In this document: piece after piece, positions 1-21,997 of the stretch
Position numbering within the stretch: position 1 is the first letter of the stretch
How the letters are laid out: every line of letters starts with the position of its first letter
DNA from: Nymphaea colorata
Lineage: Eukaryota; Streptophyta; Magnoliopsida; Nymphaeales; Nymphaeaceae
Direction of reading: 5' to 3'
NCBI RefSeq assembly: GCF_008831285.2
Contig: NC_045138.2
Coordinates: 28,429,934-28,493,933 of the forward strand
DNA: 64,000 bases
Made by a program: the position numbers and the translations under genes
The notes under the pieces: generated by a model
Databases searched by the model: none
What the model saw: the letters and a program-made list of their open reading frames with translations, nothing else
Told to the model about the DNA's origin: nothing

Positions 1-9249
<9,249 letters not shown>

Positions 9250-10500
9250 TTATGGCTGCTGAGGACCAACATGCGTAAGCTGCTGGAAATCATGTAAGAT
9301 TTCTTCAACTCTCCTTTTCTTCTTTTTCTCAAAGAGAAAAAAAAGTCAGATAAAAGATCATTGAGAAGAAAAAAGGAAATTTATGAGTGATAGAAGACGG
9401 GATTTGGGCAAAAAGAGCAAAACTCAAGCCAAGTCCAGACATGGTGGTGAGATTCTTTTAATAGCTGGCTTTTGACTTTCGTGTACAGGCGTGCTAGTGT
9501 ATGTAATGTATGAACTGGGTGGCCGACTGTGGGCACTTGGGGAAAAAAGGAACCGGTAAGTATTTGGTTGTATGGGCAGTGCCCTCATGTAGTGCTCAGC
9601 TAATTTGTGAGGCGATGACACCCTTCCTTCGGGGATTCGGATGTGGGGGAGCCTGGTTCTCATCTGTAGTTTTGGGTCGATGTTTACAATTTTCTTGATC
9701 CTCTAGTGATCTAGGATTAGGTTAGAATATAGGTTTTTTTAAACTAGGATTCTTTCTTCCACATCATTCTTCTCTCTCTCTTGCTTAATCAAATATTGTA
9801 CATGGACAACTCATCTTGTAATACAGTGATTGTTTGTCCTCTCTGTCTTCTTCCTGACTATGGACGCGTTTTAATAAAGTGTGTGTGCGCACGATTAGGT
9901 GGTTCGCTGTGGGTGACAAACTGATCTTAAAGTCACAGCCTAAGTTACATATGTGGGCCTTTGGGCTTTTAGTGGTTGAAGCACTTGATGAAGTTTGCGC
10001 GCACGGTTGTACATTTATGGAAATGCTCGCTGCAGGGTGATTTTTCTCACCAGTCAAGGTTTTGTTCCAGTGCAACTTAGTTAATCCTTTTTGGTCTTTT
10101 GGCATATTAATTTCCATAACTGAATGTCATTGGCTTGCGTGCGTCGCAAACTTTGCGTGTCAAATCTTATCCCCGTCCTAACTTTTGTTGAAGCGTGGTT
10201 GGTATGAGCCAGTGAATTTTGCTCCGGTGCAATCTCTCCCTCCTCCTCACGCGTAAATTATACAATAACGAAACGAATGTATTTAACGGGCGCGTCGGAT
10301 CACTAATATGTCGAGCCGCCTCCATAAATAAACTTTTAGGATTATCTTATTCTCATACTGGTGGACTCGAATCGTACATCTAACATTTGATCCCCGATTC
10401 AAGTAATAATGTTGCAATCAGCTTTAGCTGAAGCTCGCAAGTTAAAATCTGCGGTCTTTAGCATGGAGTCTGATGCTAGATCAAGGTCAAATGGGTCCAT
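9250..10500. other. PAPS 3' UTR and intergenic
   Basis: Follows the PAPS stop at 9247-9249. An AATAAA at 9873-9878 is the clearest poly(A) signal; ordinary intergenic sequence follows. No other gene is recognisable. Confidence 0.5.
9873..9878 (+). terminator. Candidate PAPS polyadenylation signal AATAAA
   Basis: Canonical hexamer about 625 bp downstream of the PAPS stop, followed by GT-rich sequence (GTGTGTGTGCGC). Plant poly(A) signals are loose, so earlier sites are possible. Confidence 0.35.
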
Positions 10501-12360
10501 GAGATTGCAAATCGAGTAACATGCTTTGTTTCTTTCTCCATTAAAGATTCTGAATTACAGGTTTTAACTTGCATGGCTATTCAAATCAGCTTGGTGATTT
10601 ATTGCCTTTTTTCGAACCTGGTTCCTGAATGGATTCGGCTAATTGAAATGATTTTTTCTCCATGTCACGCAACGTCCGTCAGGAGTGGGTTGGAAGTAAG
10701 TATATTTCTTATTTTACAAAAAGAAAAAAATTTAAAATGTACACTACAAGCTTTGGTCTCCTTCAACTATCATGTGCGAGAAAAGCTTTTGAGAGAGAGA
10801 GATGATAGAGATATTTTTTCCCCCCGGGAGATGTCAATTGACTATGTTCAGTTTTCCTATGCAATTAGTCAATTAATTGGATGTGGGAGGAGGTGCATAT
10901 CCAATCCAAATCCTATCAGTTGACATCCTTATTTGACGTGATTTTTTTATGGTTAAAAGTTGTGCAATCTCGTTGAGATCCATGAAATGATAATTCTTCA
11001 CAAAAGAAAAAGAATCTGTTTGACAACGGATCATGTTCGATCTAACTATTGCTTACCATATGGATCTTCCTGGTGTTCACATATTGGAATCCGAAAACGA
11101 ATGGAATCAAAGGGTGAATACTCAATCTCCCTACTAACCACCGCGTGCAAGGTTAAACGAAACGGATCCGCCGCTCCCGCCACGTTCGAGGATCTTTGTT
11201 CTTCTCTGAATCTGGTGGTCTCTCTCACTCCCCCCCTATCCGGTAGCCGTAGGCAACATTCTCTCTCTCTCACCCTCGACCATGGCTAGGGGTTTCTTTT
11301 TCTTTCTTTGTCTCGATTTCGATGAATGCCGGTTTTACCTACCTCTTTCTCTCTCTTCCTCTCTCTCGCCCCGACATTCACTAGCCGTGTCTCCATTATT
11401 CATTGTTCTGATGCCATATCTGTTTTACAAGCGTAGCCTAGAAATTTTTTTGAGATGTTTATCTTTCAATACAGTTGAAATTAATGTCAGAACTAGTAAA
11501 AATATCTTAAAATTCCACATAAAATGGTTTCCAGCTTGTTGACTTTCATTCTGCCGTTCGCTTTTGTCCTCAAGTTGTATAATTAGTCTTGGCAGTAGGA
11601 CTGGATACACAAAGTTGTTTAGACCTGCTTCTTTAACTGAACCACTGACGACGACGAAAGATATTATACACACAATGTACATGCATGTCTAGCAAGGCAA
11701 ACGATACAAAGAAGAACGGTCAGTTTAGAAACATCTCAAGAAATAGCATTATATAAGGCTCTTCAGATTCTGATATCCTGCATTGCTATAGGTTGTTCTT
11801 CTGTCTCTGAGTTTCAAATCTATAATCCTATTATAGTGTCACCATCATAATGATGTCATTTATGAAGTTTCATTTGTTACAAGTATTTTAGGTGAAACAT
11901 GCTTTTAATCTTCAAGGTTACAGGCTTACAGCTACTGTCCATCTTAGCAAAGTCCAGATGCTTTGTGGAGCAGAAATTAAGTAGAGCATTCTGTCTTCAA
12001 CTTAAAATTTAAAAATAAAACCTAGCATCATCATCCTTGAATGATGTAAAAGAAAATGAACTGATCCAGCTTCTGGACTGCTTGCTGATTCTGCAACTTA
12101 AATCGTTTTTAACTGCTAAAGGGTTTTAGTTGCCTAGTCATAAATTGTCTTTTTAAAGCAGTTGTGGTTCTCTGTCTTGACGAACATTAGTAGTCTGCAT
12201 GTTTGTGAGATATGTAATTGTACTGCTTGGCTTGTTATAGTTTTATTTTTTTTTTTCCTTAAAGGGCTTACAGCGAAAGTAAAATAGCAACTTAGGTAGT
12301 AAACTAATAAGATTTCTTTATTAACAGCTTCTCAAAGAATTAGCAAGGAAAGCACCAAAT
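10500..12360. other. Intergenic; CT-rich leader-like stretch near 11160-11300
   Basis: No gene is recognisable. At 11160-11280 the sequence turns GC- and CT-rich, like a plant 5' leader, and runs into ATGGCTAGGG at 11282. The open frame behind it (86 codons) has no recognisable domain, and no downstream exon could be linked to it. It may be the dead promoter and leader of a lost gene. Confidence 0.3.
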
Positions 12361-12363
12361 GAC

Positions 12364-12738
12364 AGTTCTAAACCGAGCATAGAACCAGACTGCGCACCTC
12401 ACAGATCTTGTTACCAGTTTGAAACTGCTGCATCATTACAGGGAGAGTACTTGTCGAGACATTATAACTAGAAGTCATACAAGGATATACAGGAGTTATA
12501 ATTGGCATGTGGTGTGTCCTATGACGAGGTTTTTTACGTGGATCCCATGCAGGAAACCCAAGTTCATCTTCCTCAATGGTGGACAGCATGACAGGATTTG
12601 GCCAACGCCGCTGTGTATGTACACTGAAGAAACGAGACACAAGCATACTAGAATTTGCATTTGGATAAAGCTGGCATACACGAGCTACCAGGAGAGCCCA
12701 ATTTACGCCACCAAGAGACCCTGTGACCATTGAATATA
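12364..12738 (-). pseudogene. Inverted stray copy of PAPS exon 8
   Basis: On the minus strand 12398-12727 matches PAPS exon 8 (6964-7293). It has the same length of 330 bp, with no stop or indel, and about 15 changes in 110 residues (for example FLGG to SLGG). The match runs about 30 bp past the exon into the following intron, including the GTGCGC donor. On the other side 11 bp, TGTATATTCAA, equals the end of exon 7 as if intron 7 were missing, though this short match could be chance. No other PAPS exon is present, so it cannot encode a polymerase. It lies about 5 kb from the source exon and is inverted. Confidence 0.85.
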
Positions 12739-12739
12739 C

Positions 12740-14980
12740 ATCAGCAACCCTCTTTATCGGAGAATTAGCATGAGGAGCAGTAAGAAAATCAGTTGTCTAG
12801 CTATGAATTCAATGGCAAGGGGTAACTGTGAACTACGCCGCCAGAGGCAAAAAAGTAATTTGTCCTGATGTGAATTCCATGGCAAGGTGTCACTACAAAT
12901 AATAACACCAGCGTTATGCATATATCCCTACTGATTATGCGTTAATTACATGTCTTCTGCATTCTTAATTGCTCAATTGTTACATGTTGATGCTTCTATG
13001 TACGTAATAATGACTTTTTCTTTTCTTATCATAATACTATTCACAAACCACTAACCTTTCTTTATATGTTAGTTACACACTTCGTCATGTTGTTGGCGTC
13101 GAATTGTTCGTTTCCCAAGTACTTGTTATGGTTTGTGTCTCTCAATGGTACTACTGATTTCTCTTCTGTCAATAACTGATGCATTGTCACCATAAGTTAC
13201 TTTATTTTGGTTCCTGCCATTACCTTTGGTATGTATTACATGATAAATTGTTTTTTATCATGTTGTTTTTCTCTAAGATGATCAATTTTTGTTGCCTTAA
13301 TTATCTACTAGATCATCTTTACATGTGCTAAGGTGATCGGCTCTGAGATTGCCGTTTCTCTCTTAGCTTTTGTTTGGTGTACAATTTTGTCCTTGATTTT
13401 GCAATCAGTTCAGGAGCCTGAAATGTCATGATGAAGTATGCTTTTCGATCAAATTTTGAATATTAGCCAATATGTTGCCTGACTGTTATAACTTTGGATT
13501 TGAAGGTCTTCTTTTGTGTTGTTTTTCTTGAATATTAGCTACCAGTGTAATCAAACAAAGACAATTTTATGGGAGGTTATACTTTTGAAAGCAAAACGTA
13601 ACATTATGGTAGTTAAGTTATGCGAAGATATTTACTCTGGTGAGATTTAAAATTTTGGCCATACTTCTATGGTTCTTGGAGTCTAATATGCTTCCTATTT
13701 GTAGCTCATCAACTGACCTTCCTTTGAGGGTGCCCTGTACTCCAAGGCACATTTTGTTAAACTTTTCATGAGAACAAACAGTTTAAACAAGAGTTTAGAA
13801 GATAAACCACATTAAGGATTGCTCTACTTTACTTTTGTCTTGATGGAGGTCATGGCAATGTCTGATTGGATTCATGTTAGTATTCGGGAAGTTGTTGAAG
13901 CATCCAATGGCCATGAGGTACTTCTAGACACCAGCTTCTACTGCATATTTAATCTTGTCTTCATAAGCATGCTCTATGTGAAATTGATTGCATTCATGAA
14001 TCTTTCTCCATAGAGGTTGTCCAACAGAGTATCAAGTTCATTGGCTGGTACTCGAGAAAAATGTGTTGCCTGTAAGAAGACTGAAAAGGTTGGGCAGACA
14101 AAATTCCTTGTAAATTCCCTGTAAATGACTGTGTTCCAAAAAATGGACATGTTCATGGAACACTGAGTCCCAAAGAACAAAGTTTATCAGGTGTCGGATT
14201 GATCCGAATAATTGGATGCATTTACTATTGAGAACTTGGTGGATAACTGGAGCTACTTTAACCAAACTTATTATGCAAATAAATGTTTCTGTGCCCAAAA
14301 AAGATAAAAGAATAGAAAAATACCCAAATTGTACCAATACTCAGCAAGGTAGAATTCAAATTTTTTTTTTAAATTTTATTTCATATTCTTAAGCAAATTG
14401 GTAGATGATTGAAGTAAATCTAGTCATATATATGTATTCAGCACCTAGTAGTTGACGTTTAAGCCAGTTTGTTTTGATGTCCGAATAGGGCTTTCATGAG
14501 AATTGAAATTAGTTTCACAATCTAAAATTTTTGATAAACTGCAAGTTACAAATCTTGTCTACGTAACCACAGCACACTGATCCTGTCGCGAATATAAAAT
14601 TTTCTACCAACTTGTAGATCACAAACATGCAGCTAAAAATGTCAAAGAACAAAGGAAGAGCATTCTGAACTGTAATATTTATATTGCACCAGAAATCCAT
14701 TCTGGATAAGATCTTATACGGTCCAGCAGATCAGATCCGGCACCACGCCCACCTACCAATATGTATGTTACATAACAAAAGTAACATAGCACTCTAAAAA
14801 TTAAAAGACAAAAATGCCCTTCGGATGTAAAATGGAAAAACTAAAAATCAGCGCAGTTTAAGGACACAATTGGAAAATTAAAAAGAACAAAAGAAAAGAT
14901 ATATCACTAGAAATTTGAATCTCCGTCTTTTTTTTTTTTTTTAATCGATAACCCTATCAACAGAGCTCGCACTGGTCACG
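12740..14980. other. Intergenic, nothing recognised
   Basis: AT-rich sequence with short open frames only (for example 13819-14013 +, 14038-14337 -). None shows a domain or splice structure I can support. Confidence 0.4.
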
Positions 14981-14984
14981 GGCA

Positions 14985-16594
14985 TCAAAGAGAAGAGGCT
15001 CGGTCATGGGCATCAACGATAAGGGGCTGGGATTCATTCGCGGCAGCGTCACCACTGTCTTCTTCCAAGGTACTCTCCGGGCGGTTAAACTCCTGCAGCT
15101 TTTCCCGGCTTGGAGTGCCATCTCCGGTAAGCAGACACTCGATGAATTCGACATCCCCGGGTGAATCGCTCCTACCATGCACTAGTTCCCTTGATCGTCT
15201 CGCCTCCTCACTCCAACGAATCGTGCAAACGGCATACATCATGACGGCCGCACAACATACCTGCGCCGCCAGCAGCCCCAACCAGATTCCGATGAATCCA
15301 GCACCGGTGAAGAGAGCGAGTCCCACCGCCACGGGGGCACCAACCATGTAAAACGCCGTGATGTTTATCAGGGCACCGTAGGACGGCCGAGCGCACCCCC
15401 GGAGAACTCCGGACCCCACCATTTGCGGGCAGTTTCCGAGCTCGCAGAGCCCGACGATTGGCATTGCAGCAGCCGCCAGTGCTGCCACCTCCAACGCATT
15501 CGGGGCGAAGACCTCTGCCCACCTCCGGGCAAACTTCGCCGCTAATGTAAGTGAGGTGGCGGCCATGGCGATGGACCCGGCGATGGCAGTGACTGCAGCC
15601 AGCAGCGCGCGGCGCGGCCGTCCTGCGCCGAGCTCGTTCCCGACCCGGGTTGCAGCGGCAGACCCGAGAGCGGCCGGGAAGGTGTAAAGAAAGCCTACAG
15701 CCTGCATGAGGACGTTCATTGCGGCCATCTTCGGCTTCGGGTCAACGAGTCGGGCAGATAGAAAGGTGGCGAGCTCGTAGAACCACCATTCCAGGCAGAC
15801 AGAAACCGCGGTAAACAGAGATAAGCAGATAATCGGCCACCACCCTTTAAGGGAAAAAGTAACCGCCGAGGCCATGAGGGGCGATGTAGGCTGGAAGAGT
15901 AGGTGACATAGGCCACGAGGAAGAGGAGAGATGCGAGGTTGGAGGTGGAGGAGGCAACAGCAATGCCCTGAACCCCAAAAGGACCATGGAGGAGTCGAGC
16001 GAGGAGGAGGTTGAGGAGGGTGGCGGTGAGGGAGGCGAAAGTGGCAGGGAGGGTGACGGACTGAGAGCGAAGGAAGACACGCAGGGGGAGGAGGAAGGAG
16101 AGGACGAGGAGGTCGGGAAGGGAGAAGAGAAGGAAGGAGTAGGCGAGAGAAAGAAGAGTTGGGGAGAGGGTGGGGAAGAGGGAGGAGACGAAGGAGGGGA
16201 AGGAGAGCCAGAGTCCGGCGATGGGGATGGACGTGAAAAGGAGAAGGGCGACGGAGCGGTGGAGGGAAAGGGACAGGAGGTCGGGCCGTCGAGCGCCGTG
16301 GGCCTGAGAAGAGAGGGGCTCAAGGCCGAGAGAGAGCCCCGCCAACACCGAGTAGGCCGTGAGATTGGCAAACGCGAGCGCAAGGGCTGTAGCTGCTAGA
16401 GCTTCATTGCCGAGCCGGCCGAGGTAATAGAGGGTGACGGCCAAGCGAGCCCACTGCAGGACATTGGTTCCCGCTGTCGGCAAGCCGATCGCCGCCTGGT
16501 AAAGAAGCTCTCGTCTGATGTCCCTTACAGATGGTCGCCACGAGGCTTCGTCATCGACGGTGGTGGTGGAGGAGGTGCTTCTCATGGTGGTCAT
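14985..16594 (-). pseudogene. MATE (DETOXIFICATION) transporter, intact except for one frameshift
   Basis: Membrane antiporter of the plant MATE/DTX family, which exports organic cations or metabolites in exchange for protons. It is a single exon, as in the DTX48-56-type clade. The N-terminal half reads from ATG 16594 (MTTMRSTSSTTTVDDEASW) and has the family segments YYLGRLGNEALAATALALAF and SVLAGLSLGLEPLSSQAHGA. The C-terminal half reads in another frame from about 15890 to the stop at 14985, with SVCLEWWFYELATFL, RVGNELGAGRP and PQMVGSGVLRGCARP. The switch falls near 15875-15905, between VAYVTYSSSLHRP and SPLMASAVTFSLKGWW; the span is 1610 bp, so one base is missing relative to an open frame of about 537 codons. 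No intron of sensible size fits there. This is either a young pseudogene or a sequence error. Confidence 0.9.
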
Positions 16595-16669
16595 GGGACT
16601 TAGGTGGTGGCCTTTGGTGGCGCGAGGAGGATGAACAAGAGTGGCCGGTGGAAAGGACAGACGAAACAC

Positions 16670-17838
16670 GATTGAAGCATTATTAATCAGTAGCTCTAAT
16701 TAGAAATGCAACCCAAACAGATCGCTTTGTAAGGAGGTTGTGGCTGTACATAGAAAGCAGCACTTATTGTGAATCCCAAGTAGCTAAATCCAGAAGCAGT
16801 AGCCATTCACCAAGGCAATCTTGTTTTTATGATTCGAATTCAAAGCTAGTTAAGTCGGGCTATGGAAGTATCGAGGGTTCAAAACCCATGAAAAATCTGT
16901 TTAAGGATGCATAGGGCTTGAAGGCTACAGTAATGAACAGAGTAGTTCTGTATCTTCTCATGCCAACATGCTAGTGAGTTTCAGAAAATGTTATATGACA
17001 GTTTTTGTAGAAGAGGGAGAGGCATCAAATTCGATCCACTAGCTGTATGTTTCCTCCTGCAAGAAATGAAGCAGTTTATTGAAAGACAAGCGTCTTCGAG
17101 GAACCTCGGTTTATTTTTCTCTCTCGTGGATTTACTGCCAAAACTACATGGACGGTTGCCATACTGAATATAGATGCCATTTTAGTGGAGACATGGCATT
17201 CTATAGTAACTGCCACCATCTCCCTTGGCATCAGCGTCGCATATTATTCTTAACAAATGTAGCGATGCTTGACGATCAATGAAATTCAACTCGAGTGATT
17301 CCTCTCGTGGATGTTAGACCAACTATGTTCGACCACGTAAAATTGTGTCTTGATCTGTCTGTTTGTTGCTTTGTTCTTTCAGCCGCGTAGTTAAGCCGAA
17401 CTCACATGCCAATATACGAATCCTGAAGCCCTTTTAGCAAGTTCTCCTTGCTAATACATTTTACAGCAAAAGATAGCTTATAAAGGTACCAAACAATGAG
17501 ATTGCACTTAGAAATGGAGCCCGCTGTGTATTTCTTAAAACTTTCTAAGGAAACATTAAGTGCACAGTGCCCTCGGACATGTCCAAAGCACAAATACCAG
17601 GATACAAAGTTAAAGCAGGAAGAGAGATAGGTTCTGTAGAAGAAATATCTAAGGCAAAGAGTTGCACAAAAGTTACATAGATCAGCAAACATACATGAAA
17701 ATAAGCAAAAAACAAAAAACAAGATGTGTTATTAAGACTACACTTATAATCATGTAAGCATATGAGAGCTGCTTCTGTCTTTATAGTCCCATAGCATATG
17801 TAGCAATGACTGAGCGTTTGTACGTGTTGGACGTCCTG
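16670..17838. other. Intergenic, nothing recognised
   Basis: Upstream of the MATE start. AT-rich; no gene, repeat family or RNA gene that I can support. Confidence 0.4.
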
Positions 17839-17839
17839 T

Positions 17840-18557
17840 CTTCTTTAGAGCTTGCTGCTTAGGCATCACTTATATTTGGTGAATGGTCAATGGATAAATT
17901 GAGAGAGCATTTTAAGCAAAGAGTCTCTTATGGATGCTGAAAAAGGAGTTAAAATTGATGAAAGTTAATGCAAAAAGTAAAACTTCCAGCCTTCTTTATG
18001 AAGAAGGTAAATGGTTCAACTTTTGGGTTCTCCAATAACTCCATCATGCATGACAAGTGCCCCATCGGCTTCCCTACTTTAATTTTCAGTTTTTGTTTTT
18101 AATATGTCAATTATGGCCATAGTGGAATGGCCAAGTTATGTCAATTATAGCCATAGTGGAATCACCAAAAGTCATGTCATTTGTTTTTCAGTTTTTTTCT
18201 TCTTTAGAGCTTGTTGCTTAGTCATCACTTATATTTGGTGAATGGTCATGGATGAATTCATGAGAGCATTTTAAGCAACAAGAGTCTCTTGTGGATGCTA
18301 AAAAAGGAGTTAAAATTGATGAAAGTTAATGCAAAAAATAAAACTTCCAGACTTGTTTATGAAGAAGGTGAATGGTCCAACTTTTGGGTTTCCCAATAAC
18401 TCCATCATGCGCATGACAAGTGTCCATATGGCTTCCCTACTTTAATTTTCAGTTTTTTTTTTTAATATGTCAATTATGGCCATAGTGGAATCATCAAGAG
18501 TCATGTCAATTTTAGCCATAGTGGAATCACAAAAAGTCATGTCATTTGTTTTTCAGT
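17840..18557. repeat. 359-bp tandem duplication spanning the left LTR edge of copia element 1
   Basis: Unit 1 (17840-18198) and unit 2 (18199-18557) both begin CTTCTTTAGAGCTTG. Each contains about 118 bp of host flank followed by about the first 240 bp of the LTR (TGATGAAAGTTAATGC). The LTR fragment at 17957-18198 is therefore a duplicate and not a separate insertion. Several substitutions and small indels separate the units. Confidence 0.85.
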
Positions 18558-18795
18558 TTTTTTTACATGTATATATATGGCCCTTTGGGTTGGTCAAATG
18601 TAAGTGAGAAAGACTTTCAAATGTGCTCTAAGATTTCTTGTCGTGTGCTTAATCTTTGCTGTCTTGTGTCATGCCTTGTGACCACTTGAAGAAACAAGTG
18701 GTGGATTAGTTGTTGTGTTGCTCTTCTGTTGTATTTGTGTCATCTACAAGAGCACAAGAAGAGGATGTGCAGGCAGCTCATTCCTTTAGCAAATA
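18317..18795 (+). repeat. 5' LTR of copia element 1
   Basis: 479 bp, starting TGATGAAAG and ending TTAGCAAATA just before the primer site. Pairs with 23171-23651. The last two bases are TA instead of the usual CA, probably a mutation. Confidence 0.9.
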
Positions 18796-18796
18796 G

Positions 18797-18812
18797 TGGT
18801 ATTAGAGACAGG
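18797..18812 (+). promoter_or_regulatory. Primer binding site, copia element 1
   Basis: TGGTATTAGAGACAGG lies 1 bp after the LTR and resembles the complement of the initiator tRNA-Met 3' end (TGGTATCAGAGC) used by copia elements. Confidence 0.75.
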
Positions 18813-21719
18813 TCAATTGTGTTGTCGCAATTGCTGGTAAGAGTGCAAAAGAGAAGCCTGCAAGGAAAAATATGCACACAACTTGTTCGACAAAATTTCT
18901 ATGGGAAATTTTTGTTCATTATGGCTAATGGCATGACCACTTCAAATAATTTTCAATCGCTCATATCTGTATTTAATGGAGATAATTATGGATTTTGGAG
19001 CATAAAAATAAAACTTTCTTTTTGTCACAAGATCTTTGGGATCTAGTTGAGAATGACTATATAAAGAGTGCGGAGAGCTCCAAACAAGGAGAAAAGACGG
19101 TTGAATCAAGAGTGCAACAAAAGAAAGATTCAAAAGCCTTACCTGTTCTTCAACAAGCTGGAAGTGAGACTATCTTTCCTCGAATTGCTGGTGCTACTAG
19201 TTCAAATGAAGCTTAGACTATTCTAAAAAAAGAATATCATGGTGATAAGAAGGTAACAATAGTGAAAACTCCAAACTCTCCATAAAGAGTTTGAGACACT
19301 GTTTATGAAATACAATGAATCTGTCCATTTTTTTTTCAAGAGCTTTCACAATTATAAATGAGATTAAAACCTTTGGAGAGGTTGTTATAACCAAAAAAAT
19401 TGTAGAAAAAATATTGAGGAACTTACCACTTTACGGCTATAGAAAGTCTAAGGATTTGACTACATACTCTGCTAATGATTATTGGGTTCTCTTTTAGCCC
19501 ATGAACAAAAAATGAACATGTCAATTGAGGAAAACGTTGAACAAGCATTCCAAGCTCAAGTCAAGTTGGATGACTTTAGCAAAGAGAGAAAGGGAACAAA
19601 AATACAAAAGAATGCAAGTCGTGGGCAAGGTAGAGGTAACTACGGTTGACGAGGAAGATTTGAGGCAGGAAAAAACAATTCAGAAGGAGGTGACACAAAC
19701 AATAAAAAACATGGCCACAAAAACATGTACTGTGTTTTTTACAAAAGAAATGGTCATACTGAAGCGTACTGTTAGGATAAAGCAAAACAACAAGCTAATG
19801 TAGTGGAAGAGAAAGTAGAAGATCGTAACTTGTTTTTTACTCATACAAAGACAAAAGAAAATATTGATCATGTATGGTTTTTAGATAGCGGATGCAATAA
19901 TCATATGACAGGAAAGAGAGACTTGTTTCGTGACATTGATGAATCAGTGAAGTAACAAGTTCGACTTGGAGACAACAAAAATGTGTAAATTGATGGTAAA
20001 GGCACAATTGAGATACCAATGAAAAGTGATACTAAAAGGTTGGTACATGATGTTTACTATATACTTGGATTAACATATAACTTGCTAAGTGTTGGACAAT
20101 TAGTACAAAAAGGATATTTGATTTCATTTCATGATGATGTATGTGAAATTAAAAAAAATGTTCTAACATGCAATCTATAGTAATGCACATGACAAAAAAC
20201 AAAATGTTTCCGATCAAGCTTTCACATTTTGATGCATATGCTTTAGTTGCAGACATGAATAAAGTGTCTAAGTTATGACACTTAAAATATGGACAATTGC
20301 ACTATAATTGACTATGTTATTGGGGCACAAAAAATTAGTTGTTGGTTTACCTCATCTTACTATTAATGAAGATATTCGCGAAACATGTGTGTATGGAAAA
20401 CTACATTGCCTTCCATTTTCAGTTGGAAAAGCATGGAGAGTAAAAGCTCTTTTAGAATTAGTATATGCTGACATTTGTGGAACAACAAGTACTCCATCTC
20501 TGAATTATAGTAGATAATTTTTGCTATTCACTGATGATTTTTCTCGCATGAGTTGAGTGTTTTTTCTTCTTGAAAAATCAAAAGCCTTTGAGAAATTCAA
20601 AGAATTTAAAGTATTTGCAGAAAAAGAATGTGGGCGACCTATAAAAATATTTCGTACTGATAAAGGAGGAGAATTTCTGTCAAATGTTTTTGAAAATTTC
20701 TGCAAATTACATAGTATATGTAGACAGTTAACGATTACAAAAACTTCCCAGCGAAATGGAGTTGCTGAAAGAAAAATCCGTATAGTAGTAGAGATGGCTC
20801 GTAGCATGTTCAATGAAAAGCATCTTCCAAATGAGTTTTGGGCTAAAGTAGTGGTCACAACAGTGTATATTTAGCTGTGTATCTTCTCAACATATCATCA
20901 ATCAAAGCAGTCTGCAATATGACTCCATATAAAGCATGGTGGGAGAAAAAACCTGATGTAAGTAGTTTTAAGGTTTTTGGATGCATTGCCTACTCCTTGC
21001 TTGATTCTAGTAGTTGAGACAAAATGGATAAAAAGAGTGAGAAATGTATTTTTGTGGGTGACAATAATAACTCAAAAGGTTATAGACTATACGATCCGGT
21101 AACAAAGTCTTTAATCATTTGGCGTGATATCATTTTTGAAGAGAATGGATCATAGAAGTAGACAACAATAGAAGGTCAACATATTCCATTTGTCGAATCA
21201 ACTTCGCACTCACATGCATCATCATCAAGTGCTACTCATTCAAAGGAGACCAATTCAGATCATGAAGAAGATGTCGAAGATGGATATTCTTTACCAAGAA
21301 AGGTACGATCTCTCCATGACATATATGCTTTTTGTTCATTTGCTTTTATGATAGCTGAACCATCACGTTATGAGGAAGCATGTGGTAAAGAAGAAGGAGA
21401 TAAAACAATACAAGAAGAGATCAATACAATTAAGAGAAATGACACATGGCAGCTGGTAGATTTGCCACAAGGAAATGAACCCATAAGTGTGAAATGAGTT
21501 TACAAATTGAAGTATAATGTTAATGGAGATGTGCAAAAATACAAGGCCAGACTAGTCGTCGTAGGGTATGTATAAAAGTATGACATTGATTATTTTGAAA
21601 CTTTTTTCTCCTCTTGCTTGTTTTGAGACTATTAGACTAGTATTGGCACTAGCAGCTCACTTAAAATAGAAAAAGTCTGCTTTTTTAAATGGTGCTTTAG
21701 AAGAAGATGTATACGTACA

Positions 21720-21997
21720 TAGGCTTGGGCATCGGACAGGCCGCCACCGGCCTGACCCGGTAGCGGCCAGGCCCGTTTACATTAAAATTTTATTTTTTTT
21801 TAATTTTTTTGTGTTAAAAATATATATTTATTATCATTAAATACATTTTATATTTAAAAAAATTATTTTATAGTTAAAAAAATTATTTTTTAATTTCAAA
21901 TAGGCCGGGCCGAGCCCAGGCCGAGACCCGGGCTATCGGGCCAGGCCCAGGCCAGGCTCACTGGCCCGACGGTCCGGATCGGGCCGGCCCACCCTTA
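21720..21997. mobile_element. hAT-like MITE nested in copia element 1
   Basis: 278-bp insertion splitting the RT domain. It is flanked by an exact 8-bp duplication TACGTACA (21712-21719 and 21998-22005). The ends TAGGCTTGGGC and the complement of GGCCCACCCTTA form imperfect terminal inverted repeats. GC-rich GGCC-repeat arms surround an AT-rich core, and there is no coding capacity. An 8-bp duplication with TA-starting ends fits the hAT superfamily. Confidence 0.8.

Noticed and set aside
15847-16383. Ser/Pro-rich 178-codon minus-strand frame
   Set aside because: Out-of-frame shadow of the MATE coding sequence.
15986-16399. Glu/Gly-rich 137-codon plus-strand frame
   Set aside because: It is the antisense of the MATE N-terminal half; the acidic repeats are the complement of Ser/Pro/Leu codons.
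17957-18198. Separate solo LTR upstream of copia element 1
   Set aside because: It is part of a 359-bp tandem duplication that includes host flank.
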